DNA from: Bimastos eiseni
Lineage: Eukaryota > Annelida > Clitellata > Crassiclitellata > Lumbricidae
Direction: 5' to 3'
Length of the DNA stretch: 64,000 nucleotides
NCBI GenBank assembly: GCA_959347315.1
Contig: OY365817.1
Span: forward strand, 1,257,357-1,321,356
Positions 54,990-64,000 of this stretch are shown one piece after another. The notes under the pieces are model-generated. The model saw only the letters and a list, made by a program, of their open reading frames with translations, was not told the origin of the DNA and searched no databases. The translations under genes were made by a program, and so were the position numbers. How positions within the stretch are numbered: position 1 is the stretch's first letter; every line of letters begins with the position of its first letter.

Positions 54990-57900
54990 GTAAGCAGAAG
55001 CCATTGAATATTGATTATAATATTTGAATATTGATTATAATATATGAATATTAATTATAATGTAGAGCTGTACCGATATCACTTTGCCGATTATGCCGAT
55101 ACCGATTATTGCCGATTTTTCATTTGCCGATACCCGATTATTTAGCCGATTATTTAGCCGATGACTCTGCCGATTATTTCATTGTGTTTCTCAAGATGTC
55201 CAGTTCTAAAAGATAGACCTACTGCTCCTGCCTATTGTTGTAATACAAGCAAACACTTGCTACGTAAGAGATGTATGCATGTGTTGGGGACTAATCCTAG
55301 GCAGGCAATACAGATTAGACACACCACCCTCAGTCGAACTGTGCCCATGGTAATTAATGGCCTATTCACAGCCACCCATCTGGTCTCAGGCGACTGATAT
55401 GTTTCAGGGAGATCAGATTGGCAGCTAGCATGTATTCATTAGGCATGCCTCTACGATGTATATTCATCGGTTTCTCTGTTGAATTGGCCAGATTCCTTGG
55501 CTTGAATTGGCCAGCCATTCCGTGGCCTTTAAGCATGTACTGTGACTATCTCTACCCAACACCTATGTTGACTCGTTCTCAAGGTCTATACTAGCACACT
55601 GGATGGTCTCACCAATGGTCTGAAGAAGCCATTGGCTCGACGACACGATATGGGAACGGAATGAAATGTCGTCCTTCACAGACCCAGTGATGTTGCTATC
55701 GTCATTTTGCTTTTATAGACTGAAAATAATATTATAAAATAAAAATAATAATTTTTAATATCGGCGCCGATTATCTTGCCGATATCGCAGACTGCCGATA
55801 TCTCAATAATCGCTATTATAATGTAATTATATCTTCGTTTAATCTCAAACTGACAAACCACAGTGTGATTACAAGTATTGTGTGAACGAATTATGACAAG
55901 GCAATACAGGAGTCAATATTTGACTGTCTGCAGCAATGTAAAGTACTCAGTGCGACTACCCATGCTGTTATGCATCTGATTTAACAGTGCCGCCTAGCGA
56001 AAGAAGGACTAGTCAACCTTAGGGGATATGGGAATCAAACTCACTTCCTCGTCCTTACACGCCATTGTGTTATCCATTACTCTATGTGTTGATGAGTCTA
56101 CAATGAGTATGTGTCGTTATGTTAATGAATCTACTGTGAGTATGTAATGTCATGTTAATGAATATTCAATGAGTATGTGACGTCTTGTTAATGTGTATTC
56201 AATGAATATTCAATGAGTATGTGACATCATGTTGTGTTGATGAATATTCAATGAGTATCTGATGCCATGTTAATGAGTCTACAATGAGTACGTGACTTTG
56301 CCTCAACTACACCATGCATGACTATGTGACTGAGTGTTTTCTCTGTCTCCTTCAGGTTCCATCTGCAACACGTCGCTCGATCTGGCCTTCCTTCTGGATG
56401 ACAGTTCGAGCATTCCGTATGAAGACTGGAATCGTCTGCTCAACTTCGTGACAAACCTCATAGACAACCTCGCGATAGGTCAAAACGGCATTCGAGTGGC
56501 TATCGTCCGATACTCCACGGTCGCGGACGTCATCTTCCCTCTCACGCGATACTCCACGGCCGACGACATGAAGAGGGCGGTGGGCCTCATTACGTTCAAC
56601 GGGGGCTCTACGAATCTTGCAGACGCCCTAAGAGTCGTTCTTAGCGACGTCTACCAGGTTTCACCGCGTCCGTTCGCGCAAAAGTGCGTGGTGCTTATAA
56701 CAGATGGGAGATCAAATAACCAACAGGAGTCTATTATTCAGGCGAATTTTGTTAAGAGTGCGGGTATTAAGGTGGTCGCGGTGGGGGTTGTTCCATCAGG
56801 GATGAGCGTAGGGTTTGGGGAGTTGCAGGCGATCGCGACCGATCCAGCGGAGGTCGTCATTCTCCAGGTGCAGAACTATGCGGAGCTACCGACGAAGACT
56901 GCCATCCTACAGGCAGCGTTTTGTTTGCTATCTCCAGTTCCAGGTGCGTTAATGATGATTATAATAGAAATATTAATAACAAGTAATCATATGATAATAA
57001 TGATTATGATAATAATATTTTTGTATAGTAGTAATTATAATTAAAATATTGGTGATGATGGGGGTGGTGGGGATGGCAGTGATGATGTAAGTAATGATTA
57101 TTAATATGATAATTAGAATAATAATAATAATTGTAATAGTAATAATGGTGATGGTTATGGTGACTTATAATATAAGACTCATGATTATTGATTAATCATA
57201 TAATAATTATTATTTTGATGATAATAATTATTATAATAATTTTTATAATTAAAATAAGGATGTTGGTGATTATGTAAATAATGATTATTAATATGATGAT
57301 TATAATAATTATAATAATAATAATAATGATGATGATGGTGGTGGTTATGGTGATGGTGATGACATAAGTAATGATAATCGATATAACAATTACATGTACA
57401 ATAATAATAATTGATAATAACAGTGATAATAATTGTAATAATTAATGATAATTAGTGATATTTATAGTAATGACAACAATAGCAATACAAATGGCAACTT
57501 CTATGACCCCATAACCTCTATTTGCCACTACATGAGTGCTGACTCAAAACTAAGATTAATCAGATTAGACAGGGTCAGGAGGTCAAGGTTCACATATTAT
57601 ATAAAGCATAAAATCACAATTTTTCGCCCACCCCTACCCCTAATAACGTTATATAACAGCAGCTGTGACCCCCACCCCTCACCCCTATATTATATAACAG
57701 ATATGCTACCTACCCCCCTACACCACCTCAGTCTATATGCACGTTAAAAGACATAATTGTATTGAACAGTTTGAAACTTTTATAACAATACAATGGTAGT
57801 TAGCACCTCAATAGTAGTGATTCAGCTGATAATTGACCTTATCCATTTCAAGAACTGCAGTAAAAAATCATCATACGCCCAATTAGCTATGTAATTAAAC

Positions 57901-59191
57901 CCATCCTAAACTTGTGTACTCTCTGGTGCCAATGATGATTAGACCGAATGTAGGGAGTTCCTCAGCATCTTAATAATGGGACTCTTAATGGCGCTAAATT
58001 CACTTGTATTAATTACGGTAACTAATTGGGTAGTCGACGATTGTCACCATGTATCTACATGTATGCCTACTAATACAGCATGATAATACATGGTAGTGAC
58101 GTACATCCTATTTAAAAGCACCATTTTAGTTTCCCTCCTGTTTTGCACTAGAAATAAGCATTACAGTATCACACAGAATGGATTGGTTTAGTATTGCACA
58201 ACGAGGTCTTTATCGATAAGTTCGCGGTACAACTCTACCTATTTAATAGTGTATGATGTATACAGAGTGCGTACTACAACTGCAATTGGGTATTTAAGCA
58301 AACAAACTATTTACACATACTATATAAAATGAAATGAAGCATCATGATTATACCTAACAAAATAATTATTTCAAGTGAATTAATTTTAATTTAAACCAGA
58401 TTCAAAACAAAGCACACAGAATTGAATTTTAGAGCATTTAAAGCTATGCACAGGAAATTGTTAAAATTGTAAACAGGAAATTGTTAAAAGTGGATTCATA
58501 AATAATAAGTAAGAATGTCAAATCATTTCGCCAGGTTGCTGCTAATGGTGCTAGTTTTGGTTCAAAATACGTATTGTGAACTTCGATTAGACAATGAAGG
58601 TCCGTGGTACATGGAATTTCCAATTGGCAGGCAAACAGGCAAAATAGCATAAGCTGGAAAATAATTTGTTATATAACGAAATCTTCAACCTACCCCCACG
58701 CTACACAATAAATTATAACGCTAACAAAACCGGAACACACCCACCTACCCCTTGATCGTTATATAATATGTGAACGGCCCTTAAGGTCAGGAGGCAAGGT
58801 CAGGTGATAAATAATAATAAGAGGACATTGCATGTGATGACGGTTATGTTGTGATCTTGGAGATAATGATAATGATGGTGGGAATGATGATGACAATGTG
58901 GAGTGATATTTGTCATGGAGAACGCGGTGGTCAGGAGGCTCTTCTCAGTTAGTCAAGGAGGAGATGAGAATCGTGGAGATGATGATAATGGCTATTATAA
59001 TGAAAATAAATTAGCATTAAGTTTAATAGTGGTGGATATGATGTATGAAAAAAAATTAAAGACAATTGTAATTATCATGATGATGATGCTGTTGACAAAA
59101 AATATGATGATTTAAAGTGGTGATGATGATGATGATGCTGTTGACAAAGATGATGATGATGTGAATGATGATGATGAGGATGATGATGATG

Positions 59192-59225
<34 letters not shown>

Positions 59226-59245
59226 GGATGATGATGATGATGATG

Positions 59246-59279
<34 letters not shown>

Positions 59280-59306
59280 GGATGATGATGATGGTGATGG
59301 TGGTGG

Positions 59307-59354
<48 letters not shown>

Positions 59355-59374
59355 GGATGATGATGATGATGATG

Positions 59375-59414
<40 letters not shown>

Positions 59415-59434
59415 GGATGATGATGATGGTGATG

Positions 59435-59468
<34 letters not shown>

Positions 59469-62400
59469 GGATGATGATGATGGTGATGGTGGTGGTGATG
59501 ATGATGATGATGATGATGATGCTGTTGACAAAGAAAATGATTTAAAGTGGTGATGATGATGGTGATGGTGATGATGATGACGAGTAACAATGAAGCTACT
59601 GAGTTGGTGTGGCTGTGGTAGCATTACTAGTAAACAACAACTGCATAGTAGTTGTTCTAGTACTTCTAATGCTAGTAAGATTAAAAATCAGTAGTTGTTG
59701 CAGTAGTAGTATCAGGGGTGATGCTGATGACGACAACGATGAAGATGATGACGATGATGATGACAACGACGATTTTGATGATGACATTAATCTGGTGCAA
59801 GATCTTTCTCCATACCCACATTTCACAGGTATCAATTGTCTGCTCCCCTCTTTACACATTAAGGTCAAGACTGGGCTCTCAACCTCATCTGCTTGAAGAC
59901 TTCTTTATTCCCTTGGGTCTGCCATGGTGAGTGAGTCTTGGTGACAATGCTTCTGGATAGCCTATTTTGATTGAAGATCTTTAAAAAAAATCAGATACAC
60001 TTAAATGATAACTGTAGGAATAGCAAGAGCGAATTGAACTTGGGTTTCTTTGTTCGTTGTAGGAGTTACAGGTTATACTGGTGCCACTGGTTGGACAGGT
60101 TCATCTGGTCTGTTTGGGTCACCTGGACTTTCTGGAGCTTCTGGTCCACCAGGTGTCGTGGGGCCCATTGGACCGTCTGGCCCATCGGGACCGCAAGGTT
60201 TCCCAGGACCTCCTGGTAAGGCAATGGTGCAAGTGCCTCTTTTGATTGGTTGATTGAATGATTGATTGTTCAAGCGATCTATACGGTGTGATTGACTGAT
60301 GGATTGGTTGCTTGATTAATATATCCATTGATCGAGTTATTGGTTGGATTGATTAAATGATTAATGGGTTGTTGATTGAGGGATGGATTGATCTGTGAAT
60401 TGACTGATTGATTGGTGAATTGATTGATTGATATGTAGGTTCATTGATTGATTGATTGCTTTGTTGATTGAGTGATTGACTCTGACTGACTGATTGGCTG
60501 TTTGACTGCTATTTCATTGGTCAACTGGATGACTGGATTTTTCTGTTCATCTTCATTTGGTCTTGTCCAGCATAATAACAGTCGTCAATTAATGCTGGTC
60601 TAATCATTAAACATACATATGCAAAAATAATAATAATTTTTGTTGATTTCGAACTGATGAAGCACAGTATGATTACAAGTATAGTATGAACGAATGATGA
60701 GAAATGACAAGTAATTACAGGAATCAATTTTAGCTGTCGGCAGCCATGCAAGGCGCCCATTTCGTTATGCATCTTACTACACTATGTATGTTGTATGCTA
60801 GGCTTTTGTTATGCATTACACCCTACAATAGATGGGACGTGGTGGTCTGGCAGTATGTTATGTGCCCTGAGTTTTGTGGGTTTGAATCTACCTCAACCAA
60901 CTGTGTAGTGAACTTACAGCGACCTTGAACAAGTTGCTCACCCGTAATTGTATGCAAGGAGGTAACGGGAAACCTCATCTCGGATATGTCTTTAGGCAGA
61001 GAACTCGTCATCATCACTTCCTGTAATATGTAATTTATTATTCTTTATTTCTGTCTTTTTAAGGTCCCTCTGGAAATCCGGGTCAACAGGGACCATTTGG
61101 CCCCCAAGGACCACAAGGACCGCCAGGACCGTCCGGGTCGTTAGGTTTACCTGGAGACACAGGTTACTCGGGACCTCAGGGTCCAAATGGGAATCCGGGA
61201 TCGCCTGGTCCCAGTGGACCAAGTGGACCACCAGGGCAGACAGGCAATCCGGGTCAGTCAGGATCAAATGGACCTCCTGGACCTACAGGACCATCTGGAT
61301 TCCCTGGAGGTCAGGGGCCACCAGGGTCTCCAGGTCAGCCTGGGCCAAATGGTCAGAACGGTCCATCAGGACCAATAGGACCTCAGGGTCCAGTTGGACC
61401 CCAAGGACCATCTGGACCAGCAGGGTCTCCTGGACCTACGATTCAAGGAGCGACTGGAGCGACTGGATACACTGGAGCATCGGGATATCCAGGACAGTCG
61501 GGCCAACCGGGTTATCCAGGGCCATCGGGTCCTCTAGGGCCTGCAGGACCATCGGGGCCTGCAGGACCAGCAGGGCCAGCAGGACCTCCAGGTCCACTGG
61601 GTGGCACTGGACCACCAGGACAACCTGGTCCCACAGGGCCGAACGGAGGTTTAGGGCCACAGGGTAGCAAAGGTAAGGTTCTTTTCTTTAGTTACCTCTA
61701 TGTTACCTTTATATTCTATTTTAAATAATGTTATATGAATGAAGTACTTGTAATCTTTTTTAAGGTACGTGTTTATGCTAATCAATTACATCTAATTTCT
61801 ATGCAATTTTTTAATATTTTTTTAAATACTTTTGTATGTATATGTTCACATTTTGTATTTGTTTTATAATTTTAAATTCTATAGCCTTTTGTAAATGCCT
61901 CTGCCTTTAAATTCCTTAGTCATTTAAGTAATCGTGGTGGTGGTGATGATGATGACTCTGGGACTGATCATTTGGCACAGTCTTCCATTAGAGCTGTGTT
62001 TCTACCTAGGACAAATTCATTCACCTTTTATTCATCTATCGAGTGCGTTCTGGGATTGCGTCTGAGAACGTATCTTAAAGGGGTGCTATATCATGTTTAT
62101 GGAGATTGATTGATTGGTTGGTTGACTGGCTGGCTGGTTGGTTGATTGATTGATTGATTGATTATGAAAATGATAATGATGACCAAGATAATGTAAGAAG
62201 TTCATAGCACTAAAGCTACAATTCACTTATTTTGGATTATTTTGATTATGATTATTATGACCGTGAGTAGTTCATAACACAGCACTGACAACAGTTTACA
62301 ATTCATTGATTTTGATGACAGGTGACACTGGTTCTTCTGGACCTTCTGGTAACCCTGGATTCCCAGGACCCTCTGGACCGCTTGGACCTGCTGGTAACGC

Positions 62401-63612
62401 TGGTACATCAGGTCCACCTGGCCCACCTGGTCCAATAGGACCAGTGGGACCTAATGGACCACAGGGACAAGCAGGGCAAGATGGCACTCCAGGTAGGCTG
62501 GTCATAGCTTATCAGAGACGAATCGAAATGTGCACTGGAGATAGTTTATAAGCAGTGAATCAAGTGTTTGCACGTTAATGGCCAAGATGTTATGTAATGT
62601 GATGGTACAGAACATCTACATAGCACCTCTTCAAGGTGGTTACAGTTCTTGAGTTTTCTTTCAGTTTCATAGAGTCTGAGTGATAAGTCTTCATGAACAA
62701 ATGGTTGTGCCTCAAAAATTATTATTAGCCCATTGTATTTGGTAAAACATTAAATTCAATATGTTTTTATTGATCTCAACAGATGAACATGTAGGCAAAG
62801 TGATTATAATCAACAGGAGTGGGAAATAGAGAAGAAAAAAATGGCCCTAAATGGACCAACGGTCCTGATAGTCAGACTACCATTTTTCTTGAAATAGAAG
62901 TTGGATTGAAGATAATAATGCTTGCTAATTCAGCTTATTTTTCAGCAAGCATTATTTTCGTCTTTATATTGTCTATTTAGGAAGACTTACTCTAATCGAT
63001 CCAAATTTTTTTTCAGCTAGCATTATTTTCATCTATATAACATCTATTTGGAAAGAATTGCTCTCATCAATCCAACTTCTATTTAAGCATGTGTTATTAT
63101 CATCAATCCAACTTCTATTTAAACATGTGTTATTATCGTCAATCCAACTTCTATTTAAACATGTGTTATTATTGTCAATCCAACTTCTATTTAAACATGT
63201 GTTATTATCATCAATCCAACTTCTATTTTGCGAAATACAGTGGGCGAATAATAATTTTTTGGTCATGAATCTTTTGTCCGTTAGCCATTTTTCGGTGAAC
63301 CATTTTTTCAGTGAACCATTTGTTGATGAATCATTTGTCATCAACTACTTGTGTGTTATTTGTTTGTAGGTGGCGTTGGTGCAAGTGGATCTGTTGGACC
63401 AGTGGGACCCTCAGGCTCTCAAGGTCCTCCTGGAGCAGCGGGGAGATCAGGAGCAACTGGAACCCCTGGGAATACAGGTGGGACTGGCTATCAAGGATCA
63501 CCTGGACTTCCAGGTCCTCCAGGAGGAAGTGGGAACTCAGGACCTATGGGCCCACCAGGGCCAACTGGACCAGCTGGACAACAGGGTTCATCAGGATTCT
63601 CTGGACCTGCAG
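54860..63612 (+). CDS. VWA-domain collagen, N-terminal part (six exons, continues past the right edge)
   Basis: Coding exons: 54860-54989, 56356-56943, 60063-60215, 61064-61672, 62322-62492, 63370-63612. Every intron is phase 1 and every junction is GT-AG; 631 residues in the window. The exon starts in 5' UTR at about 54838. Residues 1-42 include a hydrophobic signal sequence ([12 protein letters not shown]) with a likely cut after TNA. Residues 44-240 form a von Willebrand A domain with an intact metal site: DDSSS (D-x-S-x-S), GGSTNL and LITDGRS. From residue 240 all exons are Gly-X-Y repeats rich in Pro, Ser and Gln, with one clear interruption (GPTIQG, about 61435-61450). The product is an extracellular matrix protein. 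VWA followed directly by collagen resembles collagens VI, XXI and XXVIII in general plan, but I cannot name an orthologue. Exons may be missing between 56943 and 60063. Confidence 0.85.
55063..55815. mobile_element. hAT-like element with GCCGATA end arrays
   Basis: Left end TAGAGCTGTACCGATATC and right end ...CTCAATAATCGCTA, with repeated GCCGATA/GCCGATTA words near both ends. Flanked by TTATAATG on both sides (55055-55062 and 55816-55823). About 753 bp with no transposase. In the intron between signal-peptide and VWA exons. Confidence 0.78.
55825..56085 (+). repeat. Dispersed repeat family C, copy 2
   Basis: 'CAAACTGACAAACCACAGTG', 'TGATTACAAGTATTGTGTGA' and 'GCCGCCTAGCGAAAG' are shared with copies at 10.6, 60.6 and 63.6 kb. 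It ends in a tRNA-like 'GAATCAAACTC...TTATCCATTACTC' phrase, so it may be a SINE on the minus strand. Confidence 0.65.
56095..56300. repeat. Approximately 45-bp tandem repeat ahead of the VWA exon
   Basis: About five units of 'GAGTATGTGACGTCATGTTA' and ATGAATATTCAAT with indels. Ends about 55 bp before the VWA exon acceptor. Confidence 0.75.
56356..56943 (+). CDS. VWA-domain exon
   Basis: One 588-bp exon holds the complete VWA fold: [13 protein letters not shown], the [14 protein letters not shown] strand, the [11 protein letters not shown] loop, [11 protein letters not shown], and GIKVVAVGV with an FCLLS end. It is notably GC-rich against very AT-rich introns. Metal-dependent ligand binding is likely because all five MIDAS positions appear intact. 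Confidence 0.9.
56960..57470. repeat. AT-rich ATA/GAT simple sequence
   Basis: Intronic run of TAATAATTAT and GATGATGG words directly after the VWA exon. No gene. Confidence 0.7.
57587..58780. mobile_element. DNA transposon with GTTCACATATTATATAA ends
   Basis: GGTTCACATATTATATAAAG at the left faces ...GTTATATAATATGTGAACGG at the right; a CCCACCCCTACCCC motif is found inside each end. About 1.2 kb, non-coding. The ends resemble the GGGGCCGTCCATA group at 23.3 kb. Confidence 0.6.
59070..59600. repeat. GAT trinucleotide array, about 0.4 kb
   Basis: Almost uninterrupted GATGATGAT with GAG and GGT variants. Both sides carry copies of 'GATGCTGTTGACAAA' and 'GATTTAAAGTGGTGATGATG'. Predicted frames are poly-Asp, poly-Met, poly-His or poly-Ser and are not genes. 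It lies in the intron between VWA and collagen exons. Confidence 0.95.
60063..60215 (+). CDS. First collagen Gly-X-Y exon
   Basis: 153 bp from acceptor TTCGTTGTAG to donor CCTG/GTAAGG, coding about 51 residues ([10 protein letters not shown]...GPPG). Ser/Thr-rich triplets at the start suggest a lower-stability N-terminal edge of the triple helix. Confidence 0.88.
60245..60525. repeat. GATTGATT-type simple repeat
   Basis: Degenerate GATT/GGTT runs in an intron of the collagen gene; a similar short run is at 62105-62165. Confidence 0.75.
60630..60800 (+). repeat. Dispersed repeat family C, copy 3
   Basis: 'CGAACTGATGAAGCACAGTA', 'TGATTACAAGTATAGTATGA' and 'GCAGCCATGCAAGG' match the other family C copies. 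Directly precedes the SINE at 60832. Confidence 0.65.
60832..61018 (+). mobile_element. tRNA-derived SINE, copy 2
   Basis: Same layout as 18532-18770: a tRNA-like head with B-box-like GGGTTTGAATC, then 'CGACCTTGAACAAGTTGCTC' and a tail 'GCAGAGAACTCGTCATCATC'. It ends 45 bp before the acceptor of collagen exon 61064-61672. Confidence 0.78.
61064..61672 (+). CDS. Long collagen Gly-X-Y exon
   Basis: A 609-bp exon coding about 203 residues of Gly-X-Y, much longer than the 45/54-bp exons of vertebrate fibrillar collagens. Pro-rich triplets such as GPP, GPS and GPQ dominate. One two-residue insertion (GPTIQG) breaks the repeat, and GAT GAT GYT follows. Both ends split a Gly codon (phase 1). Confidence 0.9.
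61680..62315. other. Collagen gene intron
   Basis: AT-rich; contains a LINE-like 3' phrase (CGTCTGAGAACGTATCTTAA...GGGGTGCTATA, about 62050-62100) and GATT repeats. No exon found. Confidence 0.5.
62322..62492 (+). CDS. Collagen Gly-X-Y exon
   Basis: 171 bp, phase 1 at both ends, unbroken Gly-X-Y ([13 protein letters not shown]...GQDGTPG). Donor CCAG/GTAGGC. Confidence 0.88.
62500..63060. other. Collagen gene intron
   Basis: No exon seen. Two similar 'CAGCWAGCATTATTTTCRTC' phrases at about 62943 and 63016 may be the start of the repeats that follow. Confidence 0.45.
63067..63230. repeat. 36-bp tandem repeat, about five copies
   Basis: Unit CAATCCAACTTCTATTTAAA plus CATGTGTTATTATCAT, nearly identical copies. 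Open frames on both strands are by-products. Confidence 0.92.
63370..63612 (+). CDS. Collagen Gly-X-Y exon
   Basis: 243 bp, acceptor TTTGTTTGTAG, donor GCAG/GTTGGC, coding about 81 residues of unbroken Gly-X-Y ([12 protein letters not shown]...GFSGPAG). The gene continues beyond the window. Confidence 0.86.
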
Positions 63613-63639
63613 GTTGGCTAAGATAAACATTTCATAATT

Positions 63640-63870
63640 AAATTCAAACTGATGCACTTGACAATTATACTTGATTACAAGTGTGTTATGAATGGATGAT
63701 CGGAAGCTATTGCAGGAGTTGAATTTAACAGCATGGCAGCAATGCAAATTGCCCATCACTTCCTACATCTAATTTAGCCAATGCCACCACCTAGCAAATG
63801 GAAGGAATACTCACCTTATGGGGTGTTGATCTCTCTCTTCACGCTAGTTTGTTATCCATTACTGTGGAAT
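63640..63870 (+). repeat. Dispersed repeat family C, copy 4
   Basis: 'TTGATTACAAGTGTGTTATG', 'GCAGCAATGCAAATTGCCCA' and 'CCACCTAGCAAATGGAAGG' align with the copy at 55825-56085. Confidence 0.65.
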
Positions 63871-64000
63871 ATATCTTTAAAAAAAACAGTGTGTATTTGT
63901 TACGTCTGTGCCATTTTTCTATTGTTTATGTTTCAGTAATTGCTGCCAATATTGTATTCTTCAATTCTTTATGGTATAGGTTATGGTATAGGTACAAGTT

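Noticed and set aside
57445..57747. 100-codon plus-strand ORF
   Set aside because: No motif, AT-rich biased codons, and it overlaps the left end of a probable DNA transposon.
59075..59624. Poly-His, poly-Ser, poly-Asp and poly-Met ORFs
   Set aside because: Translations of a GAT/ATC microsatellite, not genes.
61187..61660. Alternative frames across the collagen exon
   Set aside because: Out-of-frame readings of Gly-X-Y DNA; the phase 1 frame has Gly at every third position.

Overview
The window is genomic DNA of a multicellular animal. It has intron-rich genes with GT-AG splice sites, a VWA-domain collagen, EGF and SRCR ectodomains, and many introns carrying LINE, SINE and hAT-like transposon copies plus minisatellites. 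One gene resembles bark beetle/anakonda, which is found in invertebrates and to my knowledge not in vertebrates, so a non-vertebrate metazoan is likely; I cannot name the phylum. All identifications come from reading motifs and splice phases by eye. No database search was run.

Four protein-coding genes can be followed exon by exon. (1) Minus strand, 7848 down to 3539 and on past the left edge: the N-terminal part of a bark beetle-like secreted or membrane protein (signal peptide, SRCR domain, beta-helix-like segments). (2) Minus strand, 21409 to 14006: a complete nine-exon METTL24-like type II membrane methyltransferase of about 598 residues. (3) Plus strand, 27444 to 35207: an unrecognised single-pass membrane protein with a repeat-bearing, lysine-rich ectodomain, EGF repeats and an acidic cytoplasmic tail; one exon junction is uncertain. 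(4) Plus strand, from 54860 (perhaps from a CpG-rich untranslated exon ending at 40412) past the right edge: a signal peptide, VWA and collagen protein. Genes 1 and 2 point left and genes 3 and 4 point right, with about 6 kb of transposon-filled DNA between 21.4 and 27.4 kb.

The rest is mostly repeats. An RLE-type (R2/R4-like) LINE with two in-frame TGA codons occupies 0.2-3.5 kb. Fragments of CR1-like LINEs lie at 10.1, 28.0, 33.8, 36.2, 45.9 and 53.1 kb. Non-autonomous hAT-like elements with recognisable 8-bp target duplications sit at 18.8, 22.6, 31.9, 42.2, 48.2 (imperfect) and 55.1 kb. tRNA-derived SINEs sit at 18.5, 31.6, 41.2, 52.9 and 60.8 kb. There are long minisatellites with 15, 19-27, 29, 40, 25 and 36 bp units, a GAT trinucleotide array of about 0.4 kb, a 441-bp tandem duplication, and an 85-bp-arm fold-back hairpin at 51.3 kb.

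The genes suggest cell-surface and extracellular-matrix functions (epithelial junctions, matrix, EGF adhesion or signalling), but nothing shows that they act together. The least familiar items are the EGF/lysine-rich membrane protein with a possible secreted splice form, the long N-terminal extension of the methyltransferase, an intronic repeat copied from an exon/donor boundary, and an exon-like island at 52.4-52.7 kb that can be read on either strand.
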